In this document: positions 32,785-43,949 of the stretch, in pieces | Layout: every line of letters starts with the position of its first letter | How positions within the stretch are numbered: position 1 is the stretch's first letter | Assembly (NCBI RefSeq): GCF_030758615.1 | Contig: NZ_CP132381.1 | Location: 2,650,787-2,714,786, forward strand | Length of the DNA stretch: 64,000 nt | Origin: Gilliamella apis | GTDB taxonomy: Bacteria; Pseudomonadota; Gammaproteobacteria; Enterobacterales; Orbaceae | Direction: 5' to 3' | Notes under the pieces: generated by a model | The model's database searches: none | The model's input: the letters and a program-made list of their open reading frames with translations, nothing else | What the model was told of the DNA's origin: nothing | Program-made: the position numbers and the translations under genes

Positions 32785-34920
32785 TTAGCCTATTTGCCCA
32801 TTATCTAAATGTTTAACTCGGCGTTTGACTTCCTCTTGTTTACCTGCATTAAATGGACGAGCATCGGGACTGCCTAAATATCCACAAACACGACGAGTAA
32901 CAGAAACTTTAGCTGAATCATGATTACCACAGCTAGGACAAACAAAACCTTTGCTAGTACATGAAAATTCACCGGTATAACCGCATTCATAACATTCGTC
33001 AATTGGCGTATTGGTACCATAATAAGGTACACGCGTATAGCTGTAGTCCCAAACATCTTCTAATGCTTTAACATTATTAATCATGTTAGGATATTCGCCA
33101 TAACAAATAAAACCACCGCTTGCTACTGCTGGATAAGGTTTTTCAAATTCGATTTTTTCATATGGATTTACTTTTTTCTCAACATCAAGGTGGAAACTGT
33201 TAGTATAGTAACCTTTATCTGTTACTCCAGGAATAATACCAAATTCAGAAGTATCTAAACGACAGAATCGATCGCATAAGTTTTCACTCGGTGTACTATA
33301 TAAACTAAATCCATAACCAGTCTCTTTTTTCCATTGCTCAACCGCTTTAGCTAAATGTTCAACGATTGCTACACCTTTATTACGTAAGGTTTCACTATCG
33401 AATGGATGAGTTTGGTTACCATAAAGTGCATTTAAAGTTTCATGCAGACCAATATAACCTAAAGAAATTGATGCACGGCCATTTTTAAAGATTTCAGAAA
33501 CATTGTCATCTTCTTTTAAGCGAACACCACAAGCACCTTCCATATATAAAATAGGAGCAACACGAGCTTTGACACCATCGAGACGAGCAATACGAGTCAT
33601 CAATGCCTTTTTACAAAGTGTTAAACGTTTGTCTAAAATTTCCCAGAAACGAGTTTCATCACCTTTAGCTTCAATGGCAATACGAGGTAAGTTAAGGCTA
33701 ATGACACCTAAATTATTCCGTCCATCATGAATTTGTTGACCATCTTCTTCATAAACACCTAAAAAGCTACGACATCCCATTGGCGTTTTAAATGATCCAG
33801 TTACTTCAACAACTTTATCGTAGTTTAAAATATCTGGATACATACGTTTACTTGCACACTCTAACGCTAACTGTTTAATATCATAATTAGCATCACCTTG
33901 TTTGTGATTAATACCATCTTTAATGGCAAACACTAATTTAGGGAATACCGCAGTTTTATGATTTTTACCTAACCCTTTTATACGCACTTTTAAAATTGAT
34001 TCTTGAATTAACCGTGATTCCCAACTTGTTCCTAAACCAAACCCAAATGTAACAAATGGAGTTTGTCCATTAGCAGTATGTAAAGTATTTACTTCATATT
34101 CTAGAGATTGAAATGCATCATAACACTCTTTTTGGGTACGACTTTCTGCATAAGCCTCTGGATTTGGGATATTCCATTCTTCAGCAACTTGCTTATGTTT
34201 TTGATAACTAATAGTGACAAATTTTGCTAAAATTTCATCAATACGATTAATGGTGGTGCCACCATAAATATGACTAGCAACTTGCGCAATAATTTGAGCT
34301 GTTACTGCTGTTGCTGTTGCAATAGATTTTGGCGGTTCAATTTCAGCATTACCCATTTTAAAACCATTAGTTAACATGCCATCTAAATCAATTAGCATAC
34401 AGTTAAACATTGGGAAAAATGGGGCATAATCAAGGTCATGATAATGTATTTCACCACAATCATGCGCGCGCGAAATATCCTTTGGTAATAAATATTGTTT
34501 CGCATAATGTCGAGCAACAATACCTGCTAATAAATCACGTTGAGTGGGAATAACTTTACTATCTTTATTCGCATTTTCATTCAAAATAGCGACATTACTT
34601 TGTTCTATTAGCCCACGAATATCTTGATTTAAACGGCTACGCTCTTCACGAGCACGATCACGATCATGTCGATATTCAATATAGGTTCTCGCTAATTTTT
34701 TATAAGGGCCTGACATTAGTTGATTTTCAACAACATTTTGAATTTCATTAATATCCACACTTTCACGATCCATCATTTGATTAGTCACTACGCGAGCCAC
34801 CGCTGCACAATAATCTGGATCATTAACATTAGCCGCAACAGCTGCTCTTATAATAGCATCCTTAATACGAGTCTCATTAAATGCAGTCTGACAACCATCA
34901 CGTTTGATTACTACGGGCAT
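32785..34920 (-). CDS. nrdD: Anaerobic ribonucleoside-triphosphate reductase NrdD
   Basis: Oxygen-sensitive glycyl-radical enzyme that makes dNTPs from NTPs without oxygen; 711 residues (E. coli 712). An ATP-cone occupies residues 1-95 (PVVIKRDGCQTAFNETRIKDA). The radical-site region is RRVCGYLGSPDARPFN near the C-terminus (Gly in GYLG), and the zinc site is C-x2-C ... C-x2-C in DECYECGYTGEF and GFVCPSCGNHD. Two NrdR boxes lie about 150-195 bp upstream, so it should be repressed when dATP is plentiful. Confidence 0.97.
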   Translation of the reverse strand: MPVVIKRDGCQTAFNETRIKDAIIRAAVAANVNDPDYCAAVARVVTNQMMDRESVDINEIQNVVENQLMSGPYKKLARTYIEYRHDRDRAREERSRLNQDIRGLIEQSNVAILNENANKDSKVIPTQRDLLAGIVARHYAKQYLLPKDISRAHDCGEIHYHDLDYAPFFPMFNCMLIDLDGMLTNGFKMGNAEIEPPKSIATATAVTAQIIAQVASHIYGGTTINRIDEILAKFVTISYQKHKQVAEEWNIPNPEAYAESRTQKECYDAFQSLEYEVNTLHTANGQTPFVTFGFGLGTSWESRLIQESILKVRIKGLGKNHKTAVFPKLVFAIKDGINHKQGDANYDIKQLALECASKRMYPDILNYDKVVEVTGSFKTPMGCRSFLGVYEEDGQQIHDGRNNLGVISLNLPRIAIEAKGDETRFWEILDKRLTLCKKALMTRIARLDGVKARVAPILYMEGACGVRLKEDDNVSEIFKNGRASISLGYIGLHETLNALYGNQTHPFDSETLRNKGVAIVEHLAKAVEQWKKETGYGFSLYSTPSENLCDRFCRLDTSEFGIIPGVTDKGYYTNSFHLDVEKKVNPYEKIEFEKPYPAVASGGFICYGEYPNMINNVKALEDVWDYSYTRVPYYGTNTPIDECYECGYTGEFSCTSKGFVCPSCGNHDSAKVSVTRRVCGYLGSPDARPFNAGKQEEVKRRVKHLDNGQIG

Positions 34921-35068
34921 ATATACTCCTCAATATTCATTAATAGTTAGCGCTTAGCATGAGTTTTTATCGACCTTAATAGTTAATGTACTTATTCAAA
35001 ACTATTGATTTTTTATTAAAATATGAGGCTTTTGGATATAAACTCGGATTTTCACATCGCTTTAGAAA

Positions 35069-35084
35069 ACACTATATGTAGTAA
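35069..35084. promoter_or_regulatory. NrdR box 1 upstream of nrdDG
   Basis: ACACTATATGTAGTAA fits the NrdR consensus ACACWATATNTWGTGT at 14 of 16 positions. It pairs with a second box whose start is 31 bp further on. Confidence 0.75.
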
Positions 35085-35099
35085 ATATGTTTGAATTAT

Positions 35100-35115
35100 A
35101 CGCCATATATTGTGT
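35100..35115. promoter_or_regulatory. NrdR box 2 upstream of nrdDG
   Basis: ACGCCATATATTGTGT fits the NrdR consensus at 14 of 16 positions. The start-to-start distance to box 1 is 31 bp, three helical turns, the usual arrangement for cooperative NrdR binding. Confidence 0.78.
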
Positions 35116-35238
35116 TTTTCTAGTTTTTTAAAAAAATAATTTACTTGACAAAGCAAACGCCAATAATCACAAGTCTTCCGGTGAATAGCATTAAAAAAAT
35201 TTGGATAAATAGGATATAAAAGGTGAATAAATTTTGTT

Positions 35239-35263
35239 AGAGTGCAAATTAATTTTGCACTCT
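35239..35263 (-). terminator. Hairpin downstream of gnd
   Basis: GAGTGCAAA (35240-35248) and TTTGCACTC (35254-35262) form a 9-bp stem (10 with the flanking A-T pair). It lies about 33 bp past the gnd stop. The T run on the minus strand is poor, so it may be a 3'-end stabiliser rather than an efficient terminator. Confidence 0.5.
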
Positions 35264-35295
35264 TATATAAGAAAAAGTATAGATATTTATCAAAA

Positions 35296-36711
35296 TTAAG
35301 ATTCAATATTTAACCAATCAGTATGGAACACACCCTCTTTATCGATTCGTTTATAAGTGTGCGCACCAAAATAATCTCGTTGGGCTTGAATCAAATTTGC
35401 GGGTAACACTGCTGAACGATAACTGTCATAATATGCGATTGCAGCCGACAGTGTAGGAACAGCAATACCTTGCGAAACAGCTAAACAAATTACATCACGC
35501 AATGATTGTTGATAGGCTTCAACTGTTTTAGAAAAATATGGTGCTAAAAGTAAATTATCAATATTATTATTTTCACTATAAGCATCAGTAATTTTTTGTA
35601 AAAATTGTGCGCGAATAATACAACCTGCTCTAAAAATCTTAGCAATTTCGCCATAATTTAGTTGCCAGTTGTAATGTTCTGATGCAGCCTTTAATTGAGC
35701 AAACCCTTGTGCATAAGAGATAATTTTCCCCATATAAAGTGCTTTACGAACTTTCTCAATTAACGTTTGCTTATCTCCTATAAATACCTCTTTGCTAGGT
35801 CCTTTTAGTACTTTTGATGCAGCTACACGTTGATCTTTAATCGCTGAAATATAACGTGCAAATACTGATTCAGTAATTAAAGATAATGGTTCACCTAAAT
35901 CTAATGCGCTTTGGCTTGTCCATTTGCCAGTTCCTTTATTGCCTGCGGCATCCAGAATCTTATCAACCAAATAATCGCCATTTTTATCTTTATATTTAAA
36001 GATATCTGCGGTAATTTCGGTTAAATAACTATCTAACTCGCCTTTATTCCAATCAGAAAAAACATCAGAAAGTTCATCATTAGTTAATCCACCTACATGT
36101 TTTAACACACTATAGCTTTCAGCGATTAGTTGCATATCACCATATTCAATACCGTTGTGAGCCATTTTAACATAATGTCCGGCTCCATCAGGACCTATAT
36201 AAGCTACACAAGGTTCCCCATTTGCTTTTGCTGCAATTTTTTCTAAAATTGGTGCAACAAGTTCATAAGCTTCTTTTTGACCGCCAGGCATAATTGATGG
36301 CCCTTTTAGTGCGCCTTCTTCACCACCTGAAACACCTGTTCCGATAAAATTAAAGCCTTCATCAGATAACATTTTATTACGACGAATTGTATCCTCAAAA
36401 TAAGCATTACCACCATCAATAATAATATCACCTTTATCTAACAAGGGTCTGAGTTCATCAATGACAGCATCGGTGCCTTTACCTGCTTGCACCATAATTA
36501 GGATACGGCGAGGTTTTTCTAAAGAATTAACAAAATCTTCAATACTATAATAAGGAACCAATCGTTTATCAGAATGTTCTGCTATAACCTCTTCTGTTTT
36601 GTCTCTAGAGCGATTGTAGATTGATACTGAAAATCCACGACTTTCAATATTCAGTGCTAGGTTTCGCCCCATAACGGCCATTCCGATGACACCGATTTGT
36701 TGTTTAGACAT
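35296..36711 (-). CDS. gnd: 6-phosphogluconate dehydrogenase, decarboxylating
   Basis: Oxidative pentose phosphate enzyme that makes ribulose 5-phosphate and NADPH; 471 residues. NADP-binding [17 protein letters not shown] sits at the N-terminus, then the substrate motif [21 protein letters not shown] (about residue 127), the catalytic [18 protein letters not shown] (about 183) and, near the C-terminus, the [11 protein letters not shown] segment and YFGAHTYKR. It stands as a single gene between the nrdDG regulatory region and rho. Confidence 0.97.
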   Translation of the reverse strand: MSKQQIGVIGMAVMGRNLALNIESRGFSVSIYNRSRDKTEEVIAEHSDKRLVPYYSIEDFVNSLEKPRRILIMVQAGKGTDAVIDELRPLLDKGDIIIDGGNAYFEDTIRRNKMLSDEGFNFIGTGVSGGEEGALKGPSIMPGGQKEAYELVAPILEKIAAKANGEPCVAYIGPDGAGHYVKMAHNGIEYGDMQLIAESYSVLKHVGGLTNDELSDVFSDWNKGELDSYLTEITADIFKYKDKNGDYLVDKILDAAGNKGTGKWTSQSALDLGEPLSLITESVFARYISAIKDQRVAASKVLKGPSKEVFIGDKQTLIEKVRKALYMGKIISYAQGFAQLKAASEHYNWQLNYGEIAKIFRAGCIIRAQFLQKITDAYSENNNIDNLLLAPYFSKTVEAYQQSLRDVICLAVSQGIAVPTLSAAIAYYDSYRSAVLPANLIQAQRDYFGAHTYKRIDKEGVFHTDWLNIES

Positions 36712-36811
36712 AATTTGGCTCCTTTACTTGATTTAATCTTTATAACCTTATAAGGTTTGATATTACTACGTTAACACAATTATTTAGTCATAATTAGATT
36801 ACATTCTGCCA

Positions 36812-36849
36812 TAAAAAAAGCCGTATCAATACTTAATACGGCTTTTTTT
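36812..36849. terminator. Bidirectional rho-independent terminator between rho and gnd
   Basis: AAAAAAAGCCGTAT - 9-base loop - ATACGGCTTTTTTT. The A run before and T run after the 7-bp GC-containing stem make it work in either direction; it ends the rho transcript on the minus strand. Confidence 0.85.
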
Positions 36850-36884
36850 CATAACTTTAATTAAATTACTTTAAACAAAGCAAA

Positions 36885-38147
36885 TTATGAGCGTTTCATC
36901 ATTTCAAAAAACTCGTCATTGGTTTTAGTCATGGCAAGTTTATCGATTAAGAACTCCATTGCGTCAATTTCGCCCATTGGATTGAGAATTTTACGTAAAA
37001 TCCACATTTTCTGTAATTCGTCTGGAGAAGTCATTAAATCTTCTTTACGAGTACCTGAGCGATTAAAGTCAATAGCAGGAAATACACGGCGTTCAGCAAT
37101 TTTACGCGATAAATGTACTTCCATATTACCAGTACCTTTAAATTCTTCGTAAATAACTTCATCCATTTTAGAACCTGTATCAATTAGAGCCGTCGCTATA
37201 ATGGTTAAACTACCACCTTCTTCCACATTACGTGCAGCACCGAAAAAGCGCTTAGGACGATGTAAGGCATTAGCATCAACACCACCAGTTAATACTTTGC
37301 CTGATGATGGAATAACAGTATTGTATGCACGAGCTAAACGAGTAATTGAGTCTAATAAAATAATGACATCTTTTTTGTGCTCAACCAAACGTTTTGCACG
37401 TTCTATTACCATTTCGGCAACTTGAACATGTCTTGCCGCTGGTTCATCAAACGTTGAAGCCACGACCTCACCTTTAACTAGGCGTTGCATTTCAGTCACT
37501 TCTTCTGGTCGCTCATCGATCATCAATACGACTAATTCACACTCAGGGTGATTAACCGCTAAACTTTGAGCAATGTTTTGTAGTAACATGGTTTTACCCG
37601 CTTTAGGTGGCGCAACAATCAAACCACGTTGACCTTTACCAATTGGAGAGGCTAAATCAAGTACTCTTGCGGTAATATCTTCGGTTGAGCCATTGCCACG
37701 TTCCATACGTAAGCGAGAATTTGGATGTAGAGGAGTTAAGTTTTCAAAAAGGATCTTATTGCGAGCATCTTCAGGTTTATCGTGGTTAACTTCATTTACT
37801 TTTAATAAAGCAAAATAACGCTCGCCTTCTTTTGGCGGTCTAATTTTACCGGCTATAGTATCGCCAGTTCTTAAATTAAAGCGCCTAATTTGACTTGGTG
37901 AAACATATATATCATCAGGCCCTGCTAAATAAGAACTATCAGCAGAACGCAAAAAGCCAAAACCATCTTGCAAAATCTCTAGAACACCGTCGCCAAAAAT
38001 ATCTTCACCACTTTTAGCATGCTGTTTTAAGATTGCAAAGATAATATCTTGTTTTCTAAGACGGGCAAGATTTTCAAGCCCCATTTTTTTCTCACCAAGC
38101 GCTACAAGCTCGGCAACAGATGTGTTTTTTAATTCAGTTAAATTCAT
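36885..38147 (-). CDS. rho: Transcription termination factor Rho
   Basis: Hexameric RNA helicase that ends transcription; 420 residues, almost identical in layout to E. coli Rho (419). The N-terminal RNA-binding domain contains DGFGFLRS and [12 protein letters not shown]. The ATPase has Walker [13 protein letters not shown], the Q-loop region and the R-loop [10 protein letters not shown], and the C-terminus FEMMKRS is conserved. No purine-rich ribosome-binding site stands before the ATG. A leader of about 325 bp separates it from trxA, consistent with autoregulation through its leader as in E. coli. Confidence 0.97.
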   Translation of the reverse strand: MNLTELKNTSVAELVALGEKKMGLENLARLRKQDIIFAILKQHAKSGEDIFGDGVLEILQDGFGFLRSADSSYLAGPDDIYVSPSQIRRFNLRTGDTIAGKIRPPKEGERYFALLKVNEVNHDKPEDARNKILFENLTPLHPNSRLRMERGNGSTEDITARVLDLASPIGKGQRGLIVAPPKAGKTMLLQNIAQSLAVNHPECELVVLMIDERPEEVTEMQRLVKGEVVASTFDEPAARHVQVAEMVIERAKRLVEHKKDVIILLDSITRLARAYNTVIPSSGKVLTGGVDANALHRPKRFFGAARNVEEGGSLTIIATALIDTGSKMDEVIYEEFKGTGNMEVHLSRKIAERRVFPAIDFNRSGTRKEDLMTSPDELQKMWILRKILNPMGEIDAMEFLIDKLAMTKTNDEFFEMMKRS

Positions 38148-38472
38148 AGTTTTAAAAATTCTTGAGGATAAAATTGATATGTTTGCAATTACTGCTTTTG
38201 TTGTATATTTCTTTCATTTACTTCTAAAAATTTCTCTTTCTAGCAATGTATAAAATTAATTATTACTTAGCTTTTGATGATAATTACGCGATTGGATATT
38301 GAATTTCACCACTTTATCAAGAAAAACAATGGATTGCTGAAAGGGGTTTCTGTAAGAATTTTAGCAATTTACACTAAAATTATAAGGCTGTCTATATTTT
38401 TAATTATATTTTATGGAAATAAAAATAATAAGCGCCATTATAAACGCTTATTATTTATATTTATTGAACAAA
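38148..38472. other. rho leader region between trxA and rho
   Basis: About 325 bp without a credible gene. In E. coli the same position holds the rho leader, where Rho terminates its own transcription early. I see no hairpin-plus-T-run and no leader peptide I would defend. A short open frame on the plus strand here has no coding character. Confidence 0.45.
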
Positions 38473-38799
38473 TTAAAGTTGTGGATCGATAAATGCTTTA
38501 AGTTGTGCTTTTGATAATGCACCCACTTGAGTAGCTACTACTTCACCATTTTTAAAAATTAATAATGTTGGAATACCACGAATACCAAATTTTGGCGCTA
38601 TATTTGGATTTTGTTCTACGTTTAATTTAGCAATAATAATTTTATCACCATACTCTTGAGCGATTTCCTCTAAAATAGGGGCAACCATTTTACAAGGTCC
38701 ACACCATTCAGCCCAAAAATCAACTAATACAGGTTTTGTTGCTTCGTTAATTGTATTATCAAATGTAGCTTCAGAAAGTGAAACAATGCTATGACTCAT
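38473..38799 (-). CDS. trxA: Thioredoxin 1
   Basis: Cytoplasmic disulfide reductase of 108 residues. The active site is in [15 protein letters not shown] (WCGPC), with the cis-proline in RGIPTLLIF. The ATG is preceded by AGGAG. trxA, rho and the divergent rhlB keep the E. coli arrangement. Confidence 0.97.
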   Translation of the reverse strand: MSHSIVSLSEATFDNTINEATKPVLVDFWAEWCGPCKMVAPILEEIAQEYGDKIIIAKLNVEQNPNIAPKFGIRGIPTLLIFKNGEVVATQVGALSKAQLKAFIDPQL

Positions 38800-38952
38800 T
38801 TAATTATCTCCTAAGGAATTTATCTGAAATTATATTAGGATATTTTCATATCTACTGCTAGTAATTATTATAATAGGATATAATTATTAGTGAAGTTGTT
38901 ATATTTAGTATGTTACAATTAACAAATTCTGATAATTATACTTTAAACAATA

Positions 38953-40179
38953 ATGATTCAATCATATCTTACAAAAACAACTTTCAATCAATTTTCCCTG
39001 CATCCATTAATTATAAAAGCATTGGAGAAAAAAGGTTTCGTTTACTGTACCCCAATTCAAGAACAAACATTACCATTAACCTCAAAAGGAATTGACATTG
39101 CAGGACAAGGACAAACTGGTACGGGTAAAACGATTGCGTTTTTGGCTTCAACATTTAATCATTTATTGAATAATGATCCATTAGCCGATCATAAGCCGAA
39201 TCAGCCACGAGCTATCATTATTGCGCCAACACGTGAATTAGTGGTACAAATTTATCATGATGCACAAACACTTTCAGAACAAACTGGCTTCAAATTAGGC
39301 TTAGCTTATGGAGGTGATGGTTATGATAAACAATTAAAAATGTTGTCTGCTGGTGTTGATATATTAATTGCTACCACTGGTCGACTAATTGATTATGCAA
39401 AACAAGATTATATTAACTTAGAGGCAATTCAGGTTGCCGTTCTTGATGAAGCAGATCGTATGTTTGATTTAGGTTTTATCCGTGATATTCGTTGGATATT
39501 TAAACATATGACATCGCCTAAAAAACGCCTCACTATGTTATTTTCAGCAACGTTAACCCATAATGTTCGTGAACTTGCTTTTGAATATATGAATGAACCA
39601 CAATATATTGAAGTTGAACCTGAACAAAAAATTGGTCATAGAATTAAAGAAGAACTATTTTTCCCATCAAATGAGGATAAATTAGCTTTACTACAAACGT
39701 TAATTGAAGAAGAATGGCCAGATCGCTGTATTGTATTTGCAAATACTAAAGTTGCTTGTGAAAAAATTTGGCGCCATTTAGTGGCTGACGGTCATCGTGT
39801 CGGCTTATTGACGGGAGATATAGCACAAAAAAAACGTTTATCTATTCTTGATAAATTCACTCAAGGTGATCTTGATATATTAGTCGCAACGGATGTTGCT
39901 GCACGAGGTTTACATATTCCAAATGTAACTCACGTTTTTAATTATGATCTGCCTGATGATTGTGATGATTATCGACATCGAATTGGTCGTACTGGCCGTG
40001 CTGGTGCTGAAGGTTATTCAATTTCATTAGCTTGTGAACGTTACTCTCAAAACCTACCAGCTATTGAAAAAGCGATTGATCACGCTATTCCGGTTAGTCA
40101 ATATGATCCTCAAGCATTACTTACAGATCTACCGACACCAAGACCTTTCAAAAGAACAACTCGTAGAAAGCCATCATAA
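38953..40179 (+). CDS. rhlB: ATP-dependent RNA helicase RhlB
   Basis: DEAD-box helicase that works in the RNA degradosome with RNase E in E. coli. It has 408 residues, a little shorter than the E. coli protein (421) because the basic C-terminal tail is short. Motifs in order: Q motif [14 protein letters not shown], motif [11 protein letters not shown], Ia [51 protein letters not shown] and [12 protein letters not shown]. Divergent from trxA with about 150 bp between them. Confidence 0.95.
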   Translation: MIQSYLTKTTFNQFSLHPLIIKALEKKGFVYCTPIQEQTLPLTSKGIDIAGQGQTGTGKTIAFLASTFNHLLNNDPLADHKPNQPRAIIIAPTRELVVQIYHDAQTLSEQTGFKLGLAYGGDGYDKQLKMLSAGVDILIATTGRLIDYAKQDYINLEAIQVAVLDEADRMFDLGFIRDIRWIFKHMTSPKKRLTMLFSATLTHNVRELAFEYMNEPQYIEVEPEQKIGHRIKEELFFPSNEDKLALLQTLIEEEWPDRCIVFANTKVACEKIWRHLVADGHRVGLLTGDIAQKKRLSILDKFTQGDLDILVATDVAARGLHIPNVTHVFNYDLPDDCDDYRHRIGRTGRAGAEGYSISLACERYSQNLPAIEKAIDHAIPVSQYDPQALLTDLPTPRPFKRTTRRKPS

Positions 40180-40219
40180 CAAGGTAGCTGCTATCTGCTT
40201 AAATAAGAGTTAATTCATT

Positions 40220-40251
40220 ACCATCATTAAGTTAATAACTTTAATGATGGT
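40220..40251. terminator. Hairpin between rhlB and sxy
   Basis: ACCATCATTAAGTTA and TAACTTTAATGATGGT form a nearly perfect 15-bp stem with a single bulged T. It lies 40 bp after rhlB and 27 bp after the sxy stop, between convergent genes. It lacks a clear T run, so its strength as a terminator is uncertain. Confidence 0.5.
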
Positions 40252-40277
40252 ATTGAACTTATAAGATAAACAGACAA

Positions 40278-40895
40278 TTAATCAATATGTTGCTTAGTTT
40301 GCAAAAACTCCTGATAAGCTAATTTTATTTCTTTTTTTAATTCTTGAGATAATAATGCCATATGTTGACCAGATAATGCGCCATATAACCCAAATAAAAT
40401 ATTAAGTGAAAGTTTCGGATTCTTATGCCTAATTCGGTAATAAGTTTCCAAATAACCTATTCTTTTAAAGCTCTGAATATCAGTAATATCAACACTTATC
40501 ATTAGTTTTTCTAAGGATACCGTCATATTAGGTAATGCTTTTAAACGATTTTGTTTTTTTGCTAATTTTTCGTTTTGATCTTGTTTAGCATACTCAATAA
40601 CTATTTTCACAATATCATGTAACTTCTTACGATCTGTCAACAGATCGTCACCAACTTTATAATAATCAAGTAATTTATTTGAACCATCAAAAACTAAATT
40701 AAGAGGCTGCATCCCTAGATCAATAAAAAGAGATCGATAAGTAGGATGAGCTCTTAAATAAAAATTTTTTTGATCAACCCACCCAAACATAGTTGACTCA
40801 CTATTAAGACTAAATCCGCCAAAAAACGATCTTATCGAAACGTCTTTAAAACCAGAAAACTCTTGTTTTATTTTTTCCGCTAATTTTCTACGCAT
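40278..40895 (-). CDS. sxy: Competence regulator Sxy/TfoX
   Basis: Transcription coactivator that directs CRP to CRP-S sites in front of DNA-uptake genes in H. influenzae and E. coli; 205 residues (E. coli Sxy 209). The N-terminal TfoX domain has VSIRSFFGGFSLNSESTMFGWV and FYLRAHPTYR. The C-terminal domain has LKALPNMTVSLEKLMISVDI followed by FKRIGYLETYYRIRHK, matching the LPNM...LE..L...GI arrangement of Sxy. It is a single gene. With comM in the same window it suggests a competence system of the Pasteurellaceae/enteric type. Confidence 0.85.
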   Translation of the reverse strand: MRRKLAEKIKQEFSGFKDVSIRSFFGGFSLNSESTMFGWVDQKNFYLRAHPTYRSLFIDLGMQPLNLVFDGSNKLLDYYKVGDDLLTDRKKLHDIVKIVIEYAKQDQNEKLAKKQNRLKALPNMTVSLEKLMISVDITDIQSFKRIGYLETYYRIRHKNPKLSLNILFGLYGALSGQHMALLSQELKKEIKLAYQEFLQTKQHID

Positions 40896-41232
40896 AATAA
40901 GTTCCTTTTTAACTTACTCGTTTAAGTAATTTTAGTGGGGGTGTTTTTATGCTAAACTATAGCAATTTCTTTGATATTTAAATGATTATTTGATATAAAT
41001 TGATAAATATGGGATCTGTCTTCCATAAATGAACATTAATAATATTTATACTTGATTAATTATATTTTTTTGTTCTAAAAAATTATGACTTTTTTAATCG
41101 TTTAAATTTGCAGCATCTCTTAATATTTCTTTAAAAAAGAAAAGCTGTTTTTACATTGTTATTATGTTGTAATAATTATACAATCAATAATAGTTAATTT
41201 AATGGTAGATATTTTTGTCAAGATGAATCAAC
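40896..41232. other. Intergenic region upstream of sxy and the unknown exported protein
   Basis: About 337 bp between divergent genes, very AT-rich. It must contain both promoters, but I cannot point to a convincing -35/-10 pair, CRP site or other element. Confidence 0.4.
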
Positions 41233-42211
<979 letters not shown>

Positions 42212-42228
42212 TTACCCTTAATTCGAGA

Positions 42229-43830
42229 TTACCAATTCTTAAATCCAAAAGCAGAAGTAATTGGATAGCGTCTGCCTTTACCAAAGTTACGAGCAGTAAT
42301 TTTTGGACCTACTGCTGATTGTCGTCTTTTATATTCATTAATATCAACTAATCTAATAACACGTCTTATTGTCTCTTCATCATAACCTTGTGCAACTAGT
42401 TGTTCAATCGAAAAATCCTGTTCAACATAACCCTTTAATATTCCATCTAAAATATCATAAGGTGGTAAGCTATCTTCATCTTTTTGATCTGGAGCAAGCT
42501 CAGCTGATGGCGGGCGAGTAATCACACGTTCTGGAATAACATAAGAGCGACTATTTCGATATTTAGACAATGCAAATACCATAGTTTTAGGTACATCTTT
42601 AAGTACATCAAAACCACCAGCCATATCACCATAAAGTGTTGCATATCCGACAGACATTTCACTTTTATTACCTGTTGTTAATACTAGCCTACGACGTTTA
42701 TTTGACAAAGCCATTAAAATAACACCCCGACAACGTGCTTGTAAGTTTTCTTCGGTAGTATCTTTTGCTGTACCTAAAAACATCGGTGTTAAAGAGGTCA
42801 TAAAGGCATCAAACATCGGTTCAATTGAAATAATATCAAATTCAACCCCCAATATTTCCGCCTCTTCCTTTGCATCAGTGATACTAATATCAGCCGTATA
42901 ACGAAATGGCATCATAACAGCCTGTACTTTATCTTTACCCAACGCATCAACCGCAATAGCTAAAGTTAACGCTGAATCAATACCACCTGATAACCCTAAT
43001 ACCGCACCTTGGAAACCATTTTTAGTAATATAATCACGCGTTGCAAGTACTAACGCATCATAAACAGCCGCTAATGGATCGTCTTTAAGGCTAGGTATTG
43101 GTTTATAATTATCATTGAGCAGAAAAATAGAAATTTGCTCTTCAAACGAATTTAATCGATGGACGATATCACCCTTCTCGTTACAGACAAATGAACTACC
43201 ATCAAAAACAAGCTCATCTTGACCACCAATTTGATTCACATACACAATTGGTAATCCGGTTCTTACTGCATGTTGTTTAATAAGTTCTTGACGATACTGC
43301 GGTTTTTCATAAGCATACGGTGAAGCATTAATCGAAATAACCAAGTCGGCACTGTTTGCTGCAATTCGATCAATCGGTTCACATTGCCAAAGATCTTCAC
43401 AGATTAATAAGCCAACTTTTTTACCTTTAAAATCAACCACACAAGTTTGCTCACCAGCAGCAAAATAGCGTTTTTCATCAAATACATCATAATTAGGTAA
43501 TTGCTGTTTGTGATAACACGCTAATTGTTGTCCATCGAAAAATAGTGACAATGAGTTATAAACCAAACCATCTTGCCAATGAGGATGACCAACAATTACT
43601 CCACATTGTCGACTAGCTTGTTTGATGGCCGATAGCGCTTGTTGGCAACGATTTTTAAAGTCATCACGATAAATTAGATCTTCTGGAGGATAACCACAAA
43701 TTGCAAGTTCAGAGAAAATAATAAGATCATGAGATGAATGGCGTTGCATCAATTCAATGATTTGCTGAGTATTACCTTCAATATCACCTACACGCCAATT
43801 TTTTTGTGCTAATACGAAAGATAAGGACAT
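42229..43830 (-). CDS. nadE: NAD+ synthetase, glutamine-hydrolysing
   Basis: Last step of NAD synthesis, with a built-in glutaminase domain; 533 residues, the long two-domain type (E. coli NadE is the short ammonia-dependent form). The N-terminal nitrilase-fold domain has the Glu-Lys-Cys triad in FSELAICGYPPEDL, CYHKQQLPNYDVFDEKRYF and GLLICEDLWQ. The synthetase domain has the PP-loop VLGLSGGIDSALTLAIA and NKSEMSVGYATLYGDMAG. Divergent from aroB; glnB follows, a link between nitrogen sensing and a glutamine-using enzyme. Confidence 0.95.
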   Translation of the reverse strand: MSLSFVLAQKNWRVGDIEGNTQQIIELMQRHSSHDLIIFSELAICGYPPEDLIYRDDFKNRCQQALSAIKQASRQCGVIVGHPHWQDGLVYNSLSLFFDGQQLACYHKQQLPNYDVFDEKRYFAAGEQTCVVDFKGKKVGLLICEDLWQCEPIDRIAANSADLVISINASPYAYEKPQYRQELIKQHAVRTGLPIVYVNQIGGQDELVFDGSSFVCNEKGDIVHRLNSFEEQISIFLLNDNYKPIPSLKDDPLAAVYDALVLATRDYITKNGFQGAVLGLSGGIDSALTLAIAVDALGKDKVQAVMMPFRYTADISITDAKEEAEILGVEFDIISIEPMFDAFMTSLTPMFLGTAKDTTEENLQARCRGVILMALSNKRRRLVLTTGNKSEMSVGYATLYGDMAGGFDVLKDVPKTMVFALSKYRNSRSYVIPERVITRPPSAELAPDQKDEDSLPPYDILDGILKGYVEQDFSIEQLVAQGYDEETIRRVIRLVDINEYKRRQSAVGPKITARNFGKGRRYPITSAFGFKNW

Positions 43831-43949
43831 ATAAATTCAACATTACAGATAAAAATTGGCAGTAAGTTTAAATGATTCTAAGTTGCGCTGCCACTTTTTT
43901 ATCGTTAACATGCAATATTAAATTGGCATAAACTTGTTGGGAAATAATT

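Noticed and set aside
35003..35019. TTGATTTTTTATTAA as an FNR site for nrdDG
   Set aside because: The half-sites are spaced five bases apart instead of four and the right half is ATTAA, so the match is not convincing.
35052..35306. An 84-codon frame on the minus strand upstream of nrdD
   Set aside because: It covers the two NrdR boxes and the gnd hairpin, has a low-complexity Phe/Leu/Tyr-rich translation and no ribosome-binding site.
38330..38350. GAAAGGGGTTTCTG as a fourth copy of the G-rich repeat
   Set aside because: Only about nine bases agree with the core, and the flanking GAGG and T6 parts are missing.
38274..38492. A 72-codon frame on the plus strand in the rho leader
   Set aside because: It overlaps the end of trxA on the other strand, and its composition is that of translated AT-rich spacer.
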